Origin: Paenimyroides baculatum
GTDB taxonomy: Bacteria > Bacteroidota > Bacteroidia > Flavobacteriales > Flavobacteriaceae
Assembly: GCF_008629655.1 (NCBI RefSeq)
Contig: NZ_VWSG01000004.1
Span: 62,001 to 126,000 of the forward strand
DNA length: 64,000 nt
Reading direction: 5' to 3'
Shown here in pieces: positions 44,931 through 54,468 of this stretch. The stretch's first letter is position 1, and every line of letters begins with the position of its first letter. The notes under the pieces were generated by a model. That model did not search any database and was not told where the DNA came from. It saw only the letters and a program-made list of their open reading frames with translations. Both the position numbers and the translations under genes were made by a program.

Positions 44931-46697
44931 ATGTCAGCAGAAACAGCTAATCCCGATTTTTTTAAATCGAAAGTTTTAGGTCATCCTTCCGGATTATTCG
45001 TTCTTTTCTTTACCGAAATGTGGGAACGTTTTTCATTCTACGGAATGCGTGTTTTATTAATTCTATTTTTAACGGCAGCCATTACAGGCAACAATCCTGG
45101 TTGGGGTTGGAATGCCGAAAACGCAGGTGCATTGTATGGTACGTATGCTATGTTGTTATACATTACGCCTATTTTTGGTGGAATCATAGCAGATAAATAC
45201 ATTGGTTATCGTTGGGCAGTTGTAATAGGATCGATCATTATGACTTTAGGTCACGCGTTTATGGCTTTTGATACTCCTATTTTTATGTACTTAGGGTTAG
45301 CTTGTTTAGTGATAGGAACAGGTTTCTTTAAACCAAACATGACTTCGATATTATCTGAAATGTACAAATCGTTTCCTGAAAAGAAAGACGGTGCTTACAC
45401 TATTTTCTACATGGGTGTTAATGCTGGTGCTTTCTTCGGAATGATGCTTTGCGGATATTTGGCAAACAATTTAGGCTGGCATTACGGTTTTGGTTTGGCT
45501 GGTATTTTCATGTTATTGGGAACATTACAGTTCTGGTTGGCAAAACCATTATTTGGAAACATTGGTGAAGTACCAACAAAAGAAGCAACTTTAGCAAAGG
45601 CTGAAGCTGCAAAAGCAGAATTAAAAGAAGGCGAAGAAGACAAAGCAAATCCGTTTACTGTTTTTGATTATGTTTTAATTGCTTTATCAACAATAATTGG
45701 ACTTTTATATGCTTTTAATGATCCTTTATCTAAAATTGGAGGCATTCACATATTACCTAAAAAATTATTCGGAATGGACGGATCAATTGCAGTTATTGTA
45801 ATAGGTTTGGTTTTATTCTTGATTTTAGTTGTATCGCGCGTTGTTAGATATTCACCTGTTGTTAGAGACCGAATGATCGCTGTTACCATTTTCGCCTTCT
45901 TTACGATTTTCTTTTGGATGAGTTTTGAACAAGGTGCATCATCTTTGGTAATTTTCGCTCGTGATAATGTAGATCGTACATTATTCGGACCATCGTTAAC
46001 AACATTCAACATTATAAATACATTGTTAACGGTAGTTCCCTTAGTTATTATTTCTTGGGTTCTTTTCTTATTGGCAAAGCAAACTTTTGGTAAAGCACCG
46101 GCATCAAACATTGTATTAGCAATTACGTTTTTAGGTGTTTGGGGTGTAGCTATCTGGATGTTAAACAACGAATTCAGTAAATCTGCTTCAGAGATTGATC
46201 CTACTTGGTTTTCAATTCTAAACTCATTCTTTATCATTGCATTAGCTTCTTCTGTTTCTAAAATATGGGATTCAAAATTCAATCCGCCTGCAGCCGTAAA
46301 ATACGGACTTGGTTTAATTATTATGGCAATAGGTTTTGGATTATTAGCTTACGGTTCATACGGAATCCAAACAGGAGTTAAAGTTTCAATGATTTGGTTG
46401 GTTTTAGCTTATTTGTTCCATACTTTAGGAGAATTATTCTTATCGCCTGTAGGTTTATCATACGTTTCAAAATTAGTACCTGCACGTATGATTGCTTTCA
46501 TGTTCGGTATCTGGTACCTTGCAATTGCCATTGGAAACAAATTGGCAGCAGCTGTTGGTGGCGAAATCGAAAACATTACGGCACAATACTCTTTATCAAC
46601 ATTCTTTTTAATCTTTACAATTGTACCAATTGCAGCGGGATTATTGGTAATGATGTTAAACCCGATGCTAAAAAAACTAATGCATGGCGTTAAATAA
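44931..46697 (+). CDS. POT-family peptide transporter 4, tandem duplicate of transporter 3
   Basis: The 588-residue product has the same motifs as transporter 3 (EMWERFSFYGMRVLL, GTGFFKPNMTSILSEMY, FYMGVNAGAFFGMMLCGY). The two differ mainly in the loop near residues 210-235, which here carries an extra charged insertion (KAELKEGEEDKANP). Such central loops often differ between paralogues. It is the last gene of the array and ends at a strong hairpin. Confidence 0.93.
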   Translation: MSAETANPDFFKSKVLGHPSGLFVLFFTEMWERFSFYGMRVLLILFLTAAITGNNPGWGWNAENAGALYGTYAMLLYITPIFGGIIADKYIGYRWAVVIGSIIMTLGHAFMAFDTPIFMYLGLACLVIGTGFFKPNMTSILSEMYKSFPEKKDGAYTIFYMGVNAGAFFGMMLCGYLANNLGWHYGFGLAGIFMLLGTLQFWLAKPLFGNIGEVPTKEATLAKAEAAKAELKEGEEDKANPFTVFDYVLIALSTIIGLLYAFNDPLSKIGGIHILPKKLFGMDGSIAVIVIGLVLFLILVVSRVVRYSPVVRDRMIAVTIFAFFTIFFWMSFEQGASSLVIFARDNVDRTLFGPSLTTFNIINTLLTVVPLVIISWVLFLLAKQTFGKAPASNIVLAITFLGVWGVAIWMLNNEFSKSASEIDPTWFSILNSFFIIALASSVSKIWDSKFNPPAAVKYGLGLIIMAIGFGLLAYGSYGIQTGVKVSMIWLVLAYLFHTLGELFLSPVGLSYVSKLVPARMIAFMFGIWYLAIAIGNKLAAAVGGEIENITAQYSLSTFFLIFTIVPIAAGLLVMMLNPMLKKLMHGVK

Positions 46698-46718
46698 GGC
46701 ATGCTTTTTGAAAATAAC

Positions 46719-46746
46719 AAATCCGATAGTTTTTGCTATCGGATTT
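46719..46746 (+). terminator. Terminator of the peptide transporter array
   Basis: An 11-bp stem (AAATCCGATAG / CTATCGGATTT) with a T-rich loop and a long T tract. Confidence 0.85.
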
Positions 46747-46776
46747 TTTTTATATTTACGTATTAATTTTTAAACA

Positions 46777-47232
46777 ATGAAAAAAAGCATATTATTAGTA
46801 TTATTTACTATGGCTTGTTTTGTTAGCCAGGCTCAAGAAATTAAATGGATGAGCATGAAAGATGCCCTTACAGCACAAAAAAAGAACAAAAAACCTATTT
46901 TTATTGATATTTACACCGTTTGGTGCGGACCTTGTAAGATGTTGGATAAAAACACATTTTCTGATGCAAAGGTTGTTAAAGAAATCAACGAAAAATACAA
47001 CGCCGTAAAATTCAATGCCGAAGGTAACGACGAGTTTCAGTTTGGCGGAAAATTATACAAAAACCCAGATTATCAGGAAGCAAGAAAAACTTCAAGAAAC
47101 GGAATACATCAATTCACAAGTTACTTGCAAGTTCCGGGCTATCCAACAATGGCTGTTATTGATTCGGAAGGAAAAATAACAAAAGGTATCGTTGGTTACA
47201 AAACACCAGATCAATTATTACCAGAACTATAA
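46777..47232 (+). CDS. Secreted thioredoxin-family protein
   Basis: The 151-residue periplasmic protein has a signal peptide (MKKSILLVLFTMACFVSQAQ) and a thioredoxin fold with the active-site pair C50-G-P-C53 (VWCGPCKMLDKN) and the cis-Pro loop VPGYPTMAVID. It probably reduces or isomerises disulfides in exported proteins, or feeds electrons to another thiol protein. Its last 22 bases overlap the 3' end of the convergent comEC-like gene. Confidence 0.9.
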   Translation: MKKSILLVLFTMACFVSQAQEIKWMSMKDALTAQKKNKKPIFIDIYTVWCGPCKMLDKNTFSDAKVVKEINEKYNAVKFNAEGNDEFQFGGKLYKNPDYQEARKTSRNGIHQFTSYLQVPGYPTMAVIDSEGKITKGIVGYKTPDQLLPEL

Positions 47233-49211
47233 TTAACCACATAACTTCCCTTATTACGCATATCGTGGTAAGGGATTTTTCTTTCCTTAAAATACTCCAC
47301 ATATTCCTCAACCAAGTACTGATAATTACCATTTTGTAGTAAAATCATTTTGGGTTGAACATCGTGCATCAATCGGTCTAAATTTATTTTTGGATTCTGA
47401 TATAATACAACATAATCAAACTGCTGTTTCGGATATACTTCCAAACTATCAATAACCAGCCATTTTTTATCTTTCAACACAAAAGAATTCCCCAAAGAAT
47501 CAATAGTTGCTACTTTAGAATTTGTGTGTAGTTCATAATTTTTCAGGCTTTGAAAGGTATATTTATTTGCATTCCCAACTCGATTGATACGATCTCCTAA
47601 TCTATTTAGAATGACCACATTATCTGCATCGCTCATTACTACAATTTCTTCTTTACTTTTATTTTCAATTATATTTTTTAAGGTTATCAATTGAAACAAA
47701 ACTATCATCGAAAGGAAAATATATACTTTGTTTAGTTCCTTTTTTCGGAAGAACCAAAATATCATAAAAATCATCAACAAAGCCAATATGGTCTGTAAAA
47801 TCCCAAAATGAAAATCGATCGTTTTCACTGAAAAATAATCAGAAAGGCTACCTAAAACATCAAAGCAAAAAGTACTTATCCAGCTTAAAATTGGAGTTAT
47901 CAATGCCAATACTTCAACTGAAACCAAACTTAATAGCATCTGCAAAAACCACACAACGAGAAGACCTGATGTGATTGGAATCGCAATGATATTTCCTATC
48001 AAGAATAACAGCGGAATCTGTTTAAAATAATAAATACTCAATGGCAAAACGCACAACTGTGCAACTAATGATACACCAACCAACTGACCGAAATAGTTCA
48101 AAATCCAGTTTTTAAACGTAAAATAATGTTGAACCACCGGATAACAAAACACAATGGCAAACACAGCGAGATAACTTAACTGAAAACCGACATCGAACAA
48201 ATAATTAGGATCAAAAAGCAAAATTAGCAGCATACTACCGACCAAAAGATTGATTGTATGAATTCTTCTTTCGGTTAAAGTCCCAACAATCGTCATTAAA
48301 CACATTAATGCGGCACGAACTACCGATCCTGAAAACCCAGCCATTAAACTGAAGATCAACAGAAAAGCAATCAATATTACAGTTATCGCATTCTTTGAAA
48401 CACGCAATTTTCGTAAAATATACGAAATGGTTGAAAACAATAATACAACGTGCATTCCCGATACTGCAAGTACATGTAAAATTCCGAAATCTTTAAACTG
48501 CTGCTGAATTTCATCATTCAAATTGGTTTTAATACCAAAGAGAAGTGCCTGAATAAAGCCTTGCGTTTTCTCTGAATATCCTAATCTGGAGAATTGTGCG
48601 GTTAGATAATTTCTGCCACTAATAATGATCGATTGAAAAGATTTTTCTTCGGTAATTTTAAAAGGTTCGTGGTAAGATGTTATCTGATAATGAATATTTT
48701 TCAGTCGTAAATATTCACTATAATTAAAATCGTAAAGGTTTCTTGGTTCGGGCACTTTCTTAATTGTTCCGACCAATTTGTAAACCGTACCGACTTTAGG
48801 AATTGTCGATTTATTTGAAAAGGTAACCAAAACTTTAGGCTGATGATTTTGCGATAGCAAATCAGCATACATTCGGTGCGAATAAGCGTTCGATTTTAAA
48901 ACATCGGTAACTTTTATCGTAAATTCCTTTTCATTTAAATTATCGATAATTACAGGTTCGTTGTTAAAACTGTACGAAAGAAATCCGAGCGAAGAAAAAG
49001 CACTAAAAACAGCCAGAATAGTAAATAGATTCAACTTATTGTTAAAGCTCTTATTTCGTTGTAAAATGTAAAGAAAAAGTAGCGCTATGAAAGATAAAAG
49101 AGCAACCGATAGCACAACAGCATTTGGAAGCTTAAAATAAAAGCCACAAAAAATCCCACTAACATAAGAAAATGTAATGGGATAAATTGGATATTTCATT
49201 ACCTTATTCAT
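47211..49211 (-). CDS. comEC: ComEC/Rec2 family DNA-uptake channel protein
   Basis: The 666-residue inner-membrane protein has an N-terminal OB-like domain (DUF4131, about 40-190), the Competence domain (about 220-480) with the family signature HVLAVSGMHVVLLF, and a reduced C-terminal part (about 510-660) in which the usual metallo-beta-lactamase HxHxDH motif is not seen. In transformable species ComEC carries single-stranded DNA into the cell. An in-frame ATG at 49199 (MKYPIYP) is an alternative start. The missing nuclease motif is common in Bacteroidota. Confidence 0.88.
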   Translation of the reverse strand: MNKVMKYPIYPITFSYVSGIFCGFYFKLPNAVVLSVALLSFIALLFLYILQRNKSFNNKLNLFTILAVFSAFSSLGFLSYSFNNEPVIIDNLNEKEFTIKVTDVLKSNAYSHRMYADLLSQNHQPKVLVTFSNKSTIPKVGTVYKLVGTIKKVPEPRNLYDFNYSEYLRLKNIHYQITSYHEPFKITEEKSFQSIIISGRNYLTAQFSRLGYSEKTQGFIQALLFGIKTNLNDEIQQQFKDFGILHVLAVSGMHVVLLFSTISYILRKLRVSKNAITVILIAFLLIFSLMAGFSGSVVRAALMCLMTIVGTLTERRIHTINLLVGSMLLILLFDPNYLFDVGFQLSYLAVFAIVFCYPVVQHYFTFKNWILNYFGQLVGVSLVAQLCVLPLSIYYFKQIPLLFLIGNIIAIPITSGLLVVWFLQMLLSLVSVEVLALITPILSWISTFCFDVLGSLSDYFSVKTIDFHFGILQTILALLMIFMIFWFFRKKELNKVYIFLSMIVLFQLITLKNIIENKSKEEIVVMSDADNVVILNRLGDRINRVGNANKYTFQSLKNYELHTNSKVATIDSLGNSFVLKDKKWLVIDSLEVYPKQQFDYVVLYQNPKINLDRLMHDVQPKMILLQNGNYQYLVEEYVEYFKERKIPYHDMRNKGSYVVNYSSGNN

Positions 49212-49250
49212 TAGAATAAAGATATGAAAATTTGAATATTAAATAACTAA

Positions 49251-49862
49251 CTATAATACTTGTCTGTCGTAAACGCGGTTTATTTGTACAAACCCTTTAC
49301 TGTAATACGCTTCTTTTGTTGAATTGATTGAAACACCTTTAGATGTTGCAGAATGGATAAACTTAATATCGTCTCCGTCTACTTCAATTACGATTCCCAC
49401 GTGATTTATCACTCTTGAACCACCATTTTTAAAGAAAATCAAGTCACCAGGTTTAGCATCTGTAGAAGATACGCGTTCACCGCGTGATGCCATTTCTTTT
49501 GAAGTTCTTGGTAACTCTATATTAAACTGATTGAATGCATTTTTAACAAAACCTGAACAATCCATACCTGTGCGTGACATTCCACCCCATTGGTAACGTA
49601 TTCCCTGATAATCGTTTGCTACGTTAAGCAATTGTTCGGTTAAATAGCAGTATTTTAATTTTTCAGCTTTTTTAGACGTTTTATTGTCTAACTGGTCATC
49701 AATTGCGTTCATTTGTTTATTAATGTTGGCAATTGTAGCCTCTTCCTTTGCCTTCTGTATCTTTGATGTAGTTGTCACAGTAGGTTTTTTGCTTTGCGCA
49801 GCAACCTCTGTGCTTAAACATACAGTAAACAAAGTTACTAACGTTAAAGCTAAATTTTTCAT
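49251..49862 (-). CDS. NlpC/P60 (C40) peptidoglycan endopeptidase
   Basis: The 203-residue exported hydrolase has a signal peptide (cut after EVAA), a short charged helix (about 30-70) and an NlpC/P60 domain (about 75-200). The catalytic Cys is C102 in TGMDCSGFV and the His is in INHVGIVIEVDG. It would cut the peptide stems of peptidoglycan. It lies 39 bases upstream of the comEC-like gene on the same strand. Confidence 0.92.
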   Translation of the reverse strand: MKNLALTLVTLFTVCLSTEVAAQSKKPTVTTTSKIQKAKEEATIANINKQMNAIDDQLDNKTSKKAEKLKYCYLTEQLLNVANDYQGIRYQWGGMSRTGMDCSGFVKNAFNQFNIELPRTSKEMASRGERVSSTDAKPGDLIFFKNGGSRVINHVGIVIEVDGDDIKFIHSATSKGVSINSTKEAYYSKGFVQINRVYDRQVL

Positions 49863-49944
49863 TAATTAATATTTTGAATAATAGAATTTATAATCTTTGC
49901 TTTGGTATAACACAAATATAGGTTTTTTAATTTTCTTAAACTTC

Positions 49945-51063
49945 CTAAAAAGTTCTTAAAGTTTTCTTAATTATGTTGATAACTCGTTCGCTTGCACCAC
50001 CACCGCCTAACAATTCACTTAATTCATGGTACTTTGCAAGCATTTTAGATCGATCCAAATTGTTGATAACTTTATCGAATTCTTTTTTTATGTTCGCTGT
50101 ATTGCACTCTTTTTGAATTAATTCGGTAACAATTTGTTCATCCATTATTAAATTTACAAGCGAAATATACTTTAATTTAATAACACGCTTTGCAATTTGA
50201 TACGATATTTCGTTACCCTTGTAAACCACCACCTGCGGTACATTAAACAAGGCAGTTTCCAGCGTTGCCGTGCCCGATGTTACTATGGCTGCGTACGAAT
50301 TATTCAGCAGGTTATAGGTATCGTTTAAGATTAACTGTACGTTTTCTTGTTTGATGAATGGCTTATAAAAATCGGCATTTAAACTTGGTGCACCTGCAAT
50401 AATGAATTGAAACTGCGGATAGGAGTCCACAATACGAAGCATTTCGGTAAGCAGTTTTGAAATTTCTTGTTCGCGGCTTCCTGGTAATAAGGCAATGATT
50501 GGGCGATCATCCAAACCATAAACTCCTCTAAAATCTACCGACTGATTTTTTTTGAATGTTTCAATAGCATCCAACAACGGATGTCCTACATAATGTACCG
50601 GATAGTTATGCTTGTTTTCGTAAAAATCTTTTTCAAAAGGAAGAATGGTGTACATTTGGTTTACATCGCGTTTTATCGCTTTAATTCTACCTTCTTTCCA
50701 AGCCCAGATTTGTGGCGAAATATAATAGTGCGTATCAAAACCTTCTTTTTTTGCCCATTTGGCAATGCGCATATTAAAACCGGGATAATCAATAAAAATA
50801 ATTACATCGGGGTTAAAAGCTTTAATATCCTTCTTACATAAATCGATATTCTTAAAAATGGTTCTTAAATTGGCTGCAACTTCTGCAAAGCCCATAAAAG
50901 CCAAATCTTTATAGTGTTTTACCAGCGTTCCGCCAACCTGCTGCATTAATTCGCCTCCCCAAAAACGCACTTCTGCATTGGGTTCTTCCTTAAAAAGGGC
51001 TTTCATTAAATTGGCTCCGTGCAAATCGCCCGAAGCTTCGCCAGCTATGATGTAATATTTCAT
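49945..51063 (-). CDS. lpxB: Lipid-A-disaccharide synthase
   Basis: This glycosyltransferase family 19 enzyme of lipid A synthesis joins UDP-diacylglucosamine to lipid X. Conserved motifs are YIAGEASGDLHGANLMKAL at the N-terminus, DYPGFNMRIAKWAKK, ALLPGSREQEI and VTSGTATLETALF. The length (372 residues) is normal. It is peripheral to the inner membrane and shows that the organism makes an LPS-type outer membrane. Its ATG overlaps the stop of the upstream small gene (TAATG), giving tight translational coupling. Confidence 0.95.
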   Translation of the reverse strand: MKYYIIAGEASGDLHGANLMKALFKEEPNAEVRFWGGELMQQVGGTLVKHYKDLAFMGFAEVAANLRTIFKNIDLCKKDIKAFNPDVIIFIDYPGFNMRIAKWAKKEGFDTHYYISPQIWAWKEGRIKAIKRDVNQMYTILPFEKDFYENKHNYPVHYVGHPLLDAIETFKKNQSVDFRGVYGLDDRPIIALLPGSREQEISKLLTEMLRIVDSYPQFQFIIAGAPSLNADFYKPFIKQENVQLILNDTYNLLNNSYAAIVTSGTATLETALFNVPQVVVYKGNEISYQIAKRVIKLKYISLVNLIMDEQIVTELIQKECNTANIKKEFDKVINNLDRSKMLAKYHELSELLGGGGASERVINIIKKTLRTF

Positions 51064-51338
51064 TAACTAAAAATAATGTAGAAGGCAATTAGTATAAACG
51101 AGAAAATAACACCGCGTGCACTAAAGTAATTTTCGCGGTTTAAAAACAGATAGAATAAACCGATATTAGGGATTGATCCCAACGAAAATGCTTTTGTAGA
51201 TACATCGGTCATTTTAAAGATCAAACCGCCATCTAAAGGATTCATCTTTGTAAACAGATAAAACAAAACGCATCCGCATACAAACGAAACTGCCAAGGCA
51301 CAAAAAGTTCCCAATAAAAATTTTAAAAATCGATCCAT
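51063..51338 (-). CDS. Small three-TM membrane protein between surE and lpxB
   Basis: The 91-residue protein (from ATG 51338, MDRFLKFLLGTF) has about three hydrophobic segments (7-27, 50-66 and 75-90) and no recognised motif. The start at 51338 is chosen because it overlaps the surE stop codon as TAATG, the same junction as at its own 3' end with lpxB; an in-frame ATG at 51350 would add four residues. The position suggests an envelope role, but nothing in the sequence proves it. Confidence 0.75.
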   Translation of the reverse strand: MDRFLKFLLGTFCALAVSFVCGCVLFYLFTKMNPLDGGLIFKMTDVSTKAFSLGSIPNIGLFYLFLNRENYFSARGVIFSFILIAFYIIFS

Positions 51339-52105
51339 TACAATTCCCATGTATTAAGTTGATGTACTGCGTGGTAAGCAGTTAAATCGTATTGTACAGG
51401 CACCACAGAAATATATCCGTTGGCAAGTGCCCATTCATCCGTATCTTCGCCTTTGTCGTGATTTACAAAAGTTCCGGTTAACCAGTAATATTTTTTTCCG
51501 TGTGGATTGGTGCGCTCATCAAACTTTTCAACCCAAGTAGCTTTTGCCTGTCGGCATATTTTAATACCCTTGATGCTTTTTTCTGCCAGTTTCGGAAAAT
51601 TCACATTTAAAACAACACCTTCGGGTAAACCGTTCTTAAGGGTTTCCAACGTAATTTTTTTTACGAATTTTTTAATCGGCTCAAAATCGGCGTTCCAACT
51701 AAAATCAGCCAAAGAAAAACCTATTGCAGGAATTCCGCTCATACCAGCTTCTACCGCCGCAGACATTGTTCCTGAATAGATTACATTTGAAGCTGAATTA
51801 GATCCGTGATTAATACCCGAAACACAAATATCCGGTTTTGCCTTTATAATCTGATCAATTGCAATTTTTACACAATCTACAGGTGTTCCCGAACAGGCGA
51901 ATTCTTTAATCTCGTCTTTATCAATATAAACCTGCTCTAAAAACAAGGTATTGTTAACGGTAATTGCGTGCCCCATTGCCGATTGCGGACTATCAGGTGC
52001 TACAACCACAACCTGACCAATTTCTTTCATAATACTAATTAAAGTACGAATTCCCGGAGCTGTAATTCCGTCGTCGTTCGTTACTAAAATCAATGGCTTT
52101 TTCAT
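51338..52105 (-). CDS. surE: 5'/3'-nucleotidase SurE
   Basis: This metal-dependent nucleoside monophosphate phosphatase carries the N-terminal metal motif ILVTNDDGITAPGI (the two Asp ligands), APDSPQSAMGHAITV and the SGINHGSNSASNVIYSGTM region with Asn ligand and substrate contacts. The length of 255 residues is normal. It is the first gene of the surE-small membrane protein-lpxB operon, with 1-base overlaps at both junctions. Confidence 0.95.
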   Translation of the reverse strand: MKKPLILVTNDDGITAPGIRTLISIMKEIGQVVVVAPDSPQSAMGHAITVNNTLFLEQVYIDKDEIKEFACSGTPVDCVKIAIDQIIKAKPDICVSGINHGSNSASNVIYSGTMSAAVEAGMSGIPAIGFSLADFSWNADFEPIKKFVKKITLETLKNGLPEGVVLNVNFPKLAEKSIKGIKICRQAKATWVEKFDERTNPHGKKYYWLTGTFVNHDKGEDTDEWALANGYISVVPVQYDLTAYHAVHQLNTWEL

Positions 52106-52252
52106 AAAAAAACTTTTGTTACCGTAAAAGTAATCATTTTAATTAAAAAAGCCCTTAAAACAAGTACCCGCTTAAAACAGTTAACAAAATTTTATTTATC
52201 CTTTAATAGTTTTTGTAATAAGAATTTATTTACTTTAGTTGAAAATTATTTG

Positions 52253-54397
52253 ATGACTGCTATTTGGCAATTTATGAAGAGAAATTATAAAGTATTGATA
52301 CTTGTTGTGGCGCTTGCTGCAGCATTATGGAGTTTTATTCCATTTAAAAAATCGGCCGATCCGGATCCAGAAAAAGAAGCGTTTTTAATGGGTGTTTTAA
52401 ATTTTGTGCTTACAAATGCGCATTATCATCCGGCAGATTTAAACGACGCTTTTTCGGAAAAAGTATATACCAACTATTTAAAGGTTATAGATGGTAACAA
52501 ACGTTATTTACTGGAATCTGATATTGAGGTTTTAAACAAATACAAACCGTTGTTAGATGATGAGTTTAAGGAACAGCGCATCAACTTTTTTAACGAAAGT
52601 TATCCGTTGTTTCAAACCAGAATTCAGGAAGCAAAAACGTATTATAAGGAAATTTTGGCAAAACCTATAGATTTTACCGTTAAGGAATCGATTGATACCG
52701 ATTACGAAAAACAACCGTGGGCGAAAAACAAAGAAGAGCTTAAAGAACGTTGGCGCAAGCAGTTGAAGTTGAACGTACTTTCGAGTATCGAAGATAAAAT
52801 AAAGCTTCAGGAAAAAGATTCTATTGGTAAAGAACCAAAGAAAAATTTTACCGAATTGGAAAAAGAATCGCGTGAAACAACTTTAAAATCACTGAACGAA
52901 TTTTTTGAATTTTTCGAAGAGATTTCTCGTGAAGAATGGTTATCGGTTTACATCAATACGCTATTAGAGCAGTTTGATCCGCATACGAATTATCTAGCAC
53001 CGGACGATAAACAGAAATTCGACGAAAGTATGGCGGGTTCTATGGAAGGAATTGGCGCACAGCTTCGTAAAAAAGATCAGAATACCGAAATTACCGAAGT
53101 TATTCCTGGTGGTCCTGCCATGAAACAGGGCGAATTGGAAAACGGAGATATTATTTTAAAAGTAGCTCAAGGCGATGAACAACCAGTTGATATTGCAGGA
53201 ATGCGATTGGAAAAAGTTGTTAAAATGATTAAAGGCAAAAAAAATACAACCGTTAAGCTGACTGTTAAAAAAGCAGACGGAAACGTTAAGGTGATTGCCA
53301 TTGTTCGTGATAAATTCGAAATAGAAGAAACTTTTGCAAAATCGTCGATCATTGATACACCTGAAGGAAAATTCGGAATCATTCATTTACCTAAATTCTA
53401 CATTAGTTTTGAAAACCGCGACGGTCGTGATGCTTTTAAAGATGTTGCCAAAGAAGTGGAATATCTTAAAGAACAAAATATAGAAGGAATCATTGTAGAT
53501 TTACGTAACAACGGCGGTGGATCACTGCAAACGGTTGTTGACATGGTTGGTTTGTTTATTCCGCAAGGACCTGTTGTGCAGGTAAAAGCAAAATCGGGCG
53601 AAAGTGATGTGCTTTATGACCGCGATAACAAAACACAATGGACAGGACCTTTGGTGGTTTTAATAAATAATTATTCGGCTTCGGCTTCTGAAATTTTCGC
53701 AGCTGCCATTCAAGATTATAACCGTGGTTTGGTTTTAGGATCTAAACATTCATACGGAAAAGGAACCGTTCAAAATTTATTGGATCTAAACAGATTCGGC
53801 AATAAAAAAATCGGTGATTTAGGTGCCATGAAATTCACAAGTCAGAAATTCTACCGAGTTAACGGTGGATCTACACAATTGAAAGGTGTAGAAAGTGATT
53901 TGGTTTTACCGGATCGTTTCTTATATGTTGACACGGGCGAACGCGACAACGACAATGCTATGCAGTGGGATAAAATTGCTAAAGCAAAGTACAACGTTTT
54001 CGATTATAATTTTGCCCCAGTAAAAGACAAAAGTAAGAGCCGTGTCGCTGCCAACGCACAATTTAAACTGATTGATGAAAGTGCGAAGTGGGTAAAATCA
54101 CAGCAAGACGACAATACATTTCCGTTGGAATATAATGAGTATCTGGCAAAATCGAAACAGTTGGAAGAACAGTCAAAACGCTTCAATGTGTTGAAAGATT
54201 ATAAAAACAGTTTGGCTTTTACATCATTACCACACGATGAATCTTTGATTAAAAACGATACCGTGCTGCAAAATAAACGCAAACGCTGGTTTAAAAGCTT
54301 GAACAACGATGTTTACGTAGAAGAAGCCGTGAATGTTTTAAAAGATATAAAATCAAGTAAATTTAAAATTGGGTCGTCATCAAATTTAGTGAAGTAA
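52253..54397 (+). CDS. prc: Tail-specific (C-terminal processing) protease, S41A family
   Basis: This periplasmic Ser/Lys protease degrades or trims proteins from the C-terminus. One N-terminal hydrophobic segment (about 10-28) serves as signal or anchor. The product has an N-terminal helical domain, a PDZ domain (about 255-335; GIGAQLRKKD, IIPGGPAMKQGELENGD), the protease core with NNYSASASEIF (catalytic Ser) and SYGKGTVQNL (catalytic Lys), and a C-terminal DUF3340-type domain. The ATG at 52253 is chosen over the adjacent TTG at 52250; MKRNYK at 52274 is also possible. About 714 residues. Confidence 0.92.
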   Translation: MTAIWQFMKRNYKVLILVVALAAALWSFIPFKKSADPDPEKEAFLMGVLNFVLTNAHYHPADLNDAFSEKVYTNYLKVIDGNKRYLLESDIEVLNKYKPLLDDEFKEQRINFFNESYPLFQTRIQEAKTYYKEILAKPIDFTVKESIDTDYEKQPWAKNKEELKERWRKQLKLNVLSSIEDKIKLQEKDSIGKEPKKNFTELEKESRETTLKSLNEFFEFFEEISREEWLSVYINTLLEQFDPHTNYLAPDDKQKFDESMAGSMEGIGAQLRKKDQNTEITEVIPGGPAMKQGELENGDIILKVAQGDEQPVDIAGMRLEKVVKMIKGKKNTTVKLTVKKADGNVKVIAIVRDKFEIEETFAKSSIIDTPEGKFGIIHLPKFYISFENRDGRDAFKDVAKEVEYLKEQNIEGIIVDLRNNGGGSLQTVVDMVGLFIPQGPVVQVKAKSGESDVLYDRDNKTQWTGPLVVLINNYSASASEIFAAAIQDYNRGLVLGSKHSYGKGTVQNLLDLNRFGNKKIGDLGAMKFTSQKFYRVNGGSTQLKGVESDLVLPDRFLYVDTGERDNDNAMQWDKIAKAKYNVFDYNFAPVKDKSKSRVAANAQFKLIDESAKWVKSQQDDNTFPLEYNEYLAKSKQLEEQSKRFNVLKDYKNSLAFTSLPHDESLIKNDTVLQNKRKRWFKSLNNDVYVEEAVNVLKDIKSSKFKIGSSSNLVK

Positions 54398-54401
54398 ATT
54401 T

Positions 54402-54425
54402 CAGTTCGAGCTTGTCAAGAACTTG
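54402..54425. repeat. REP-like hairpin sequence
   Basis: A short imperfect palindrome (AGTTC...GAACT, enclosing CTTGTCAAG) between prc and the ABC permease gene. It resembles the TTCGAGCTTGTC/GACAAGCTCGAA family of repeats that I recall from Bacteroidota intergenic regions. Only one copy is in the window, so this is tentative. Confidence 0.35.
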
Positions 54426-54468
54426 ATCAAAACACAGAATTACTGATAGTCCTTTAAAAAATAAAAAA

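Noticed and set aside
46394..46720. Short ORFs on both strands at the end of POT transporter 4
   Set aside because: Out-of-frame shadows of a conserved transporter gene.
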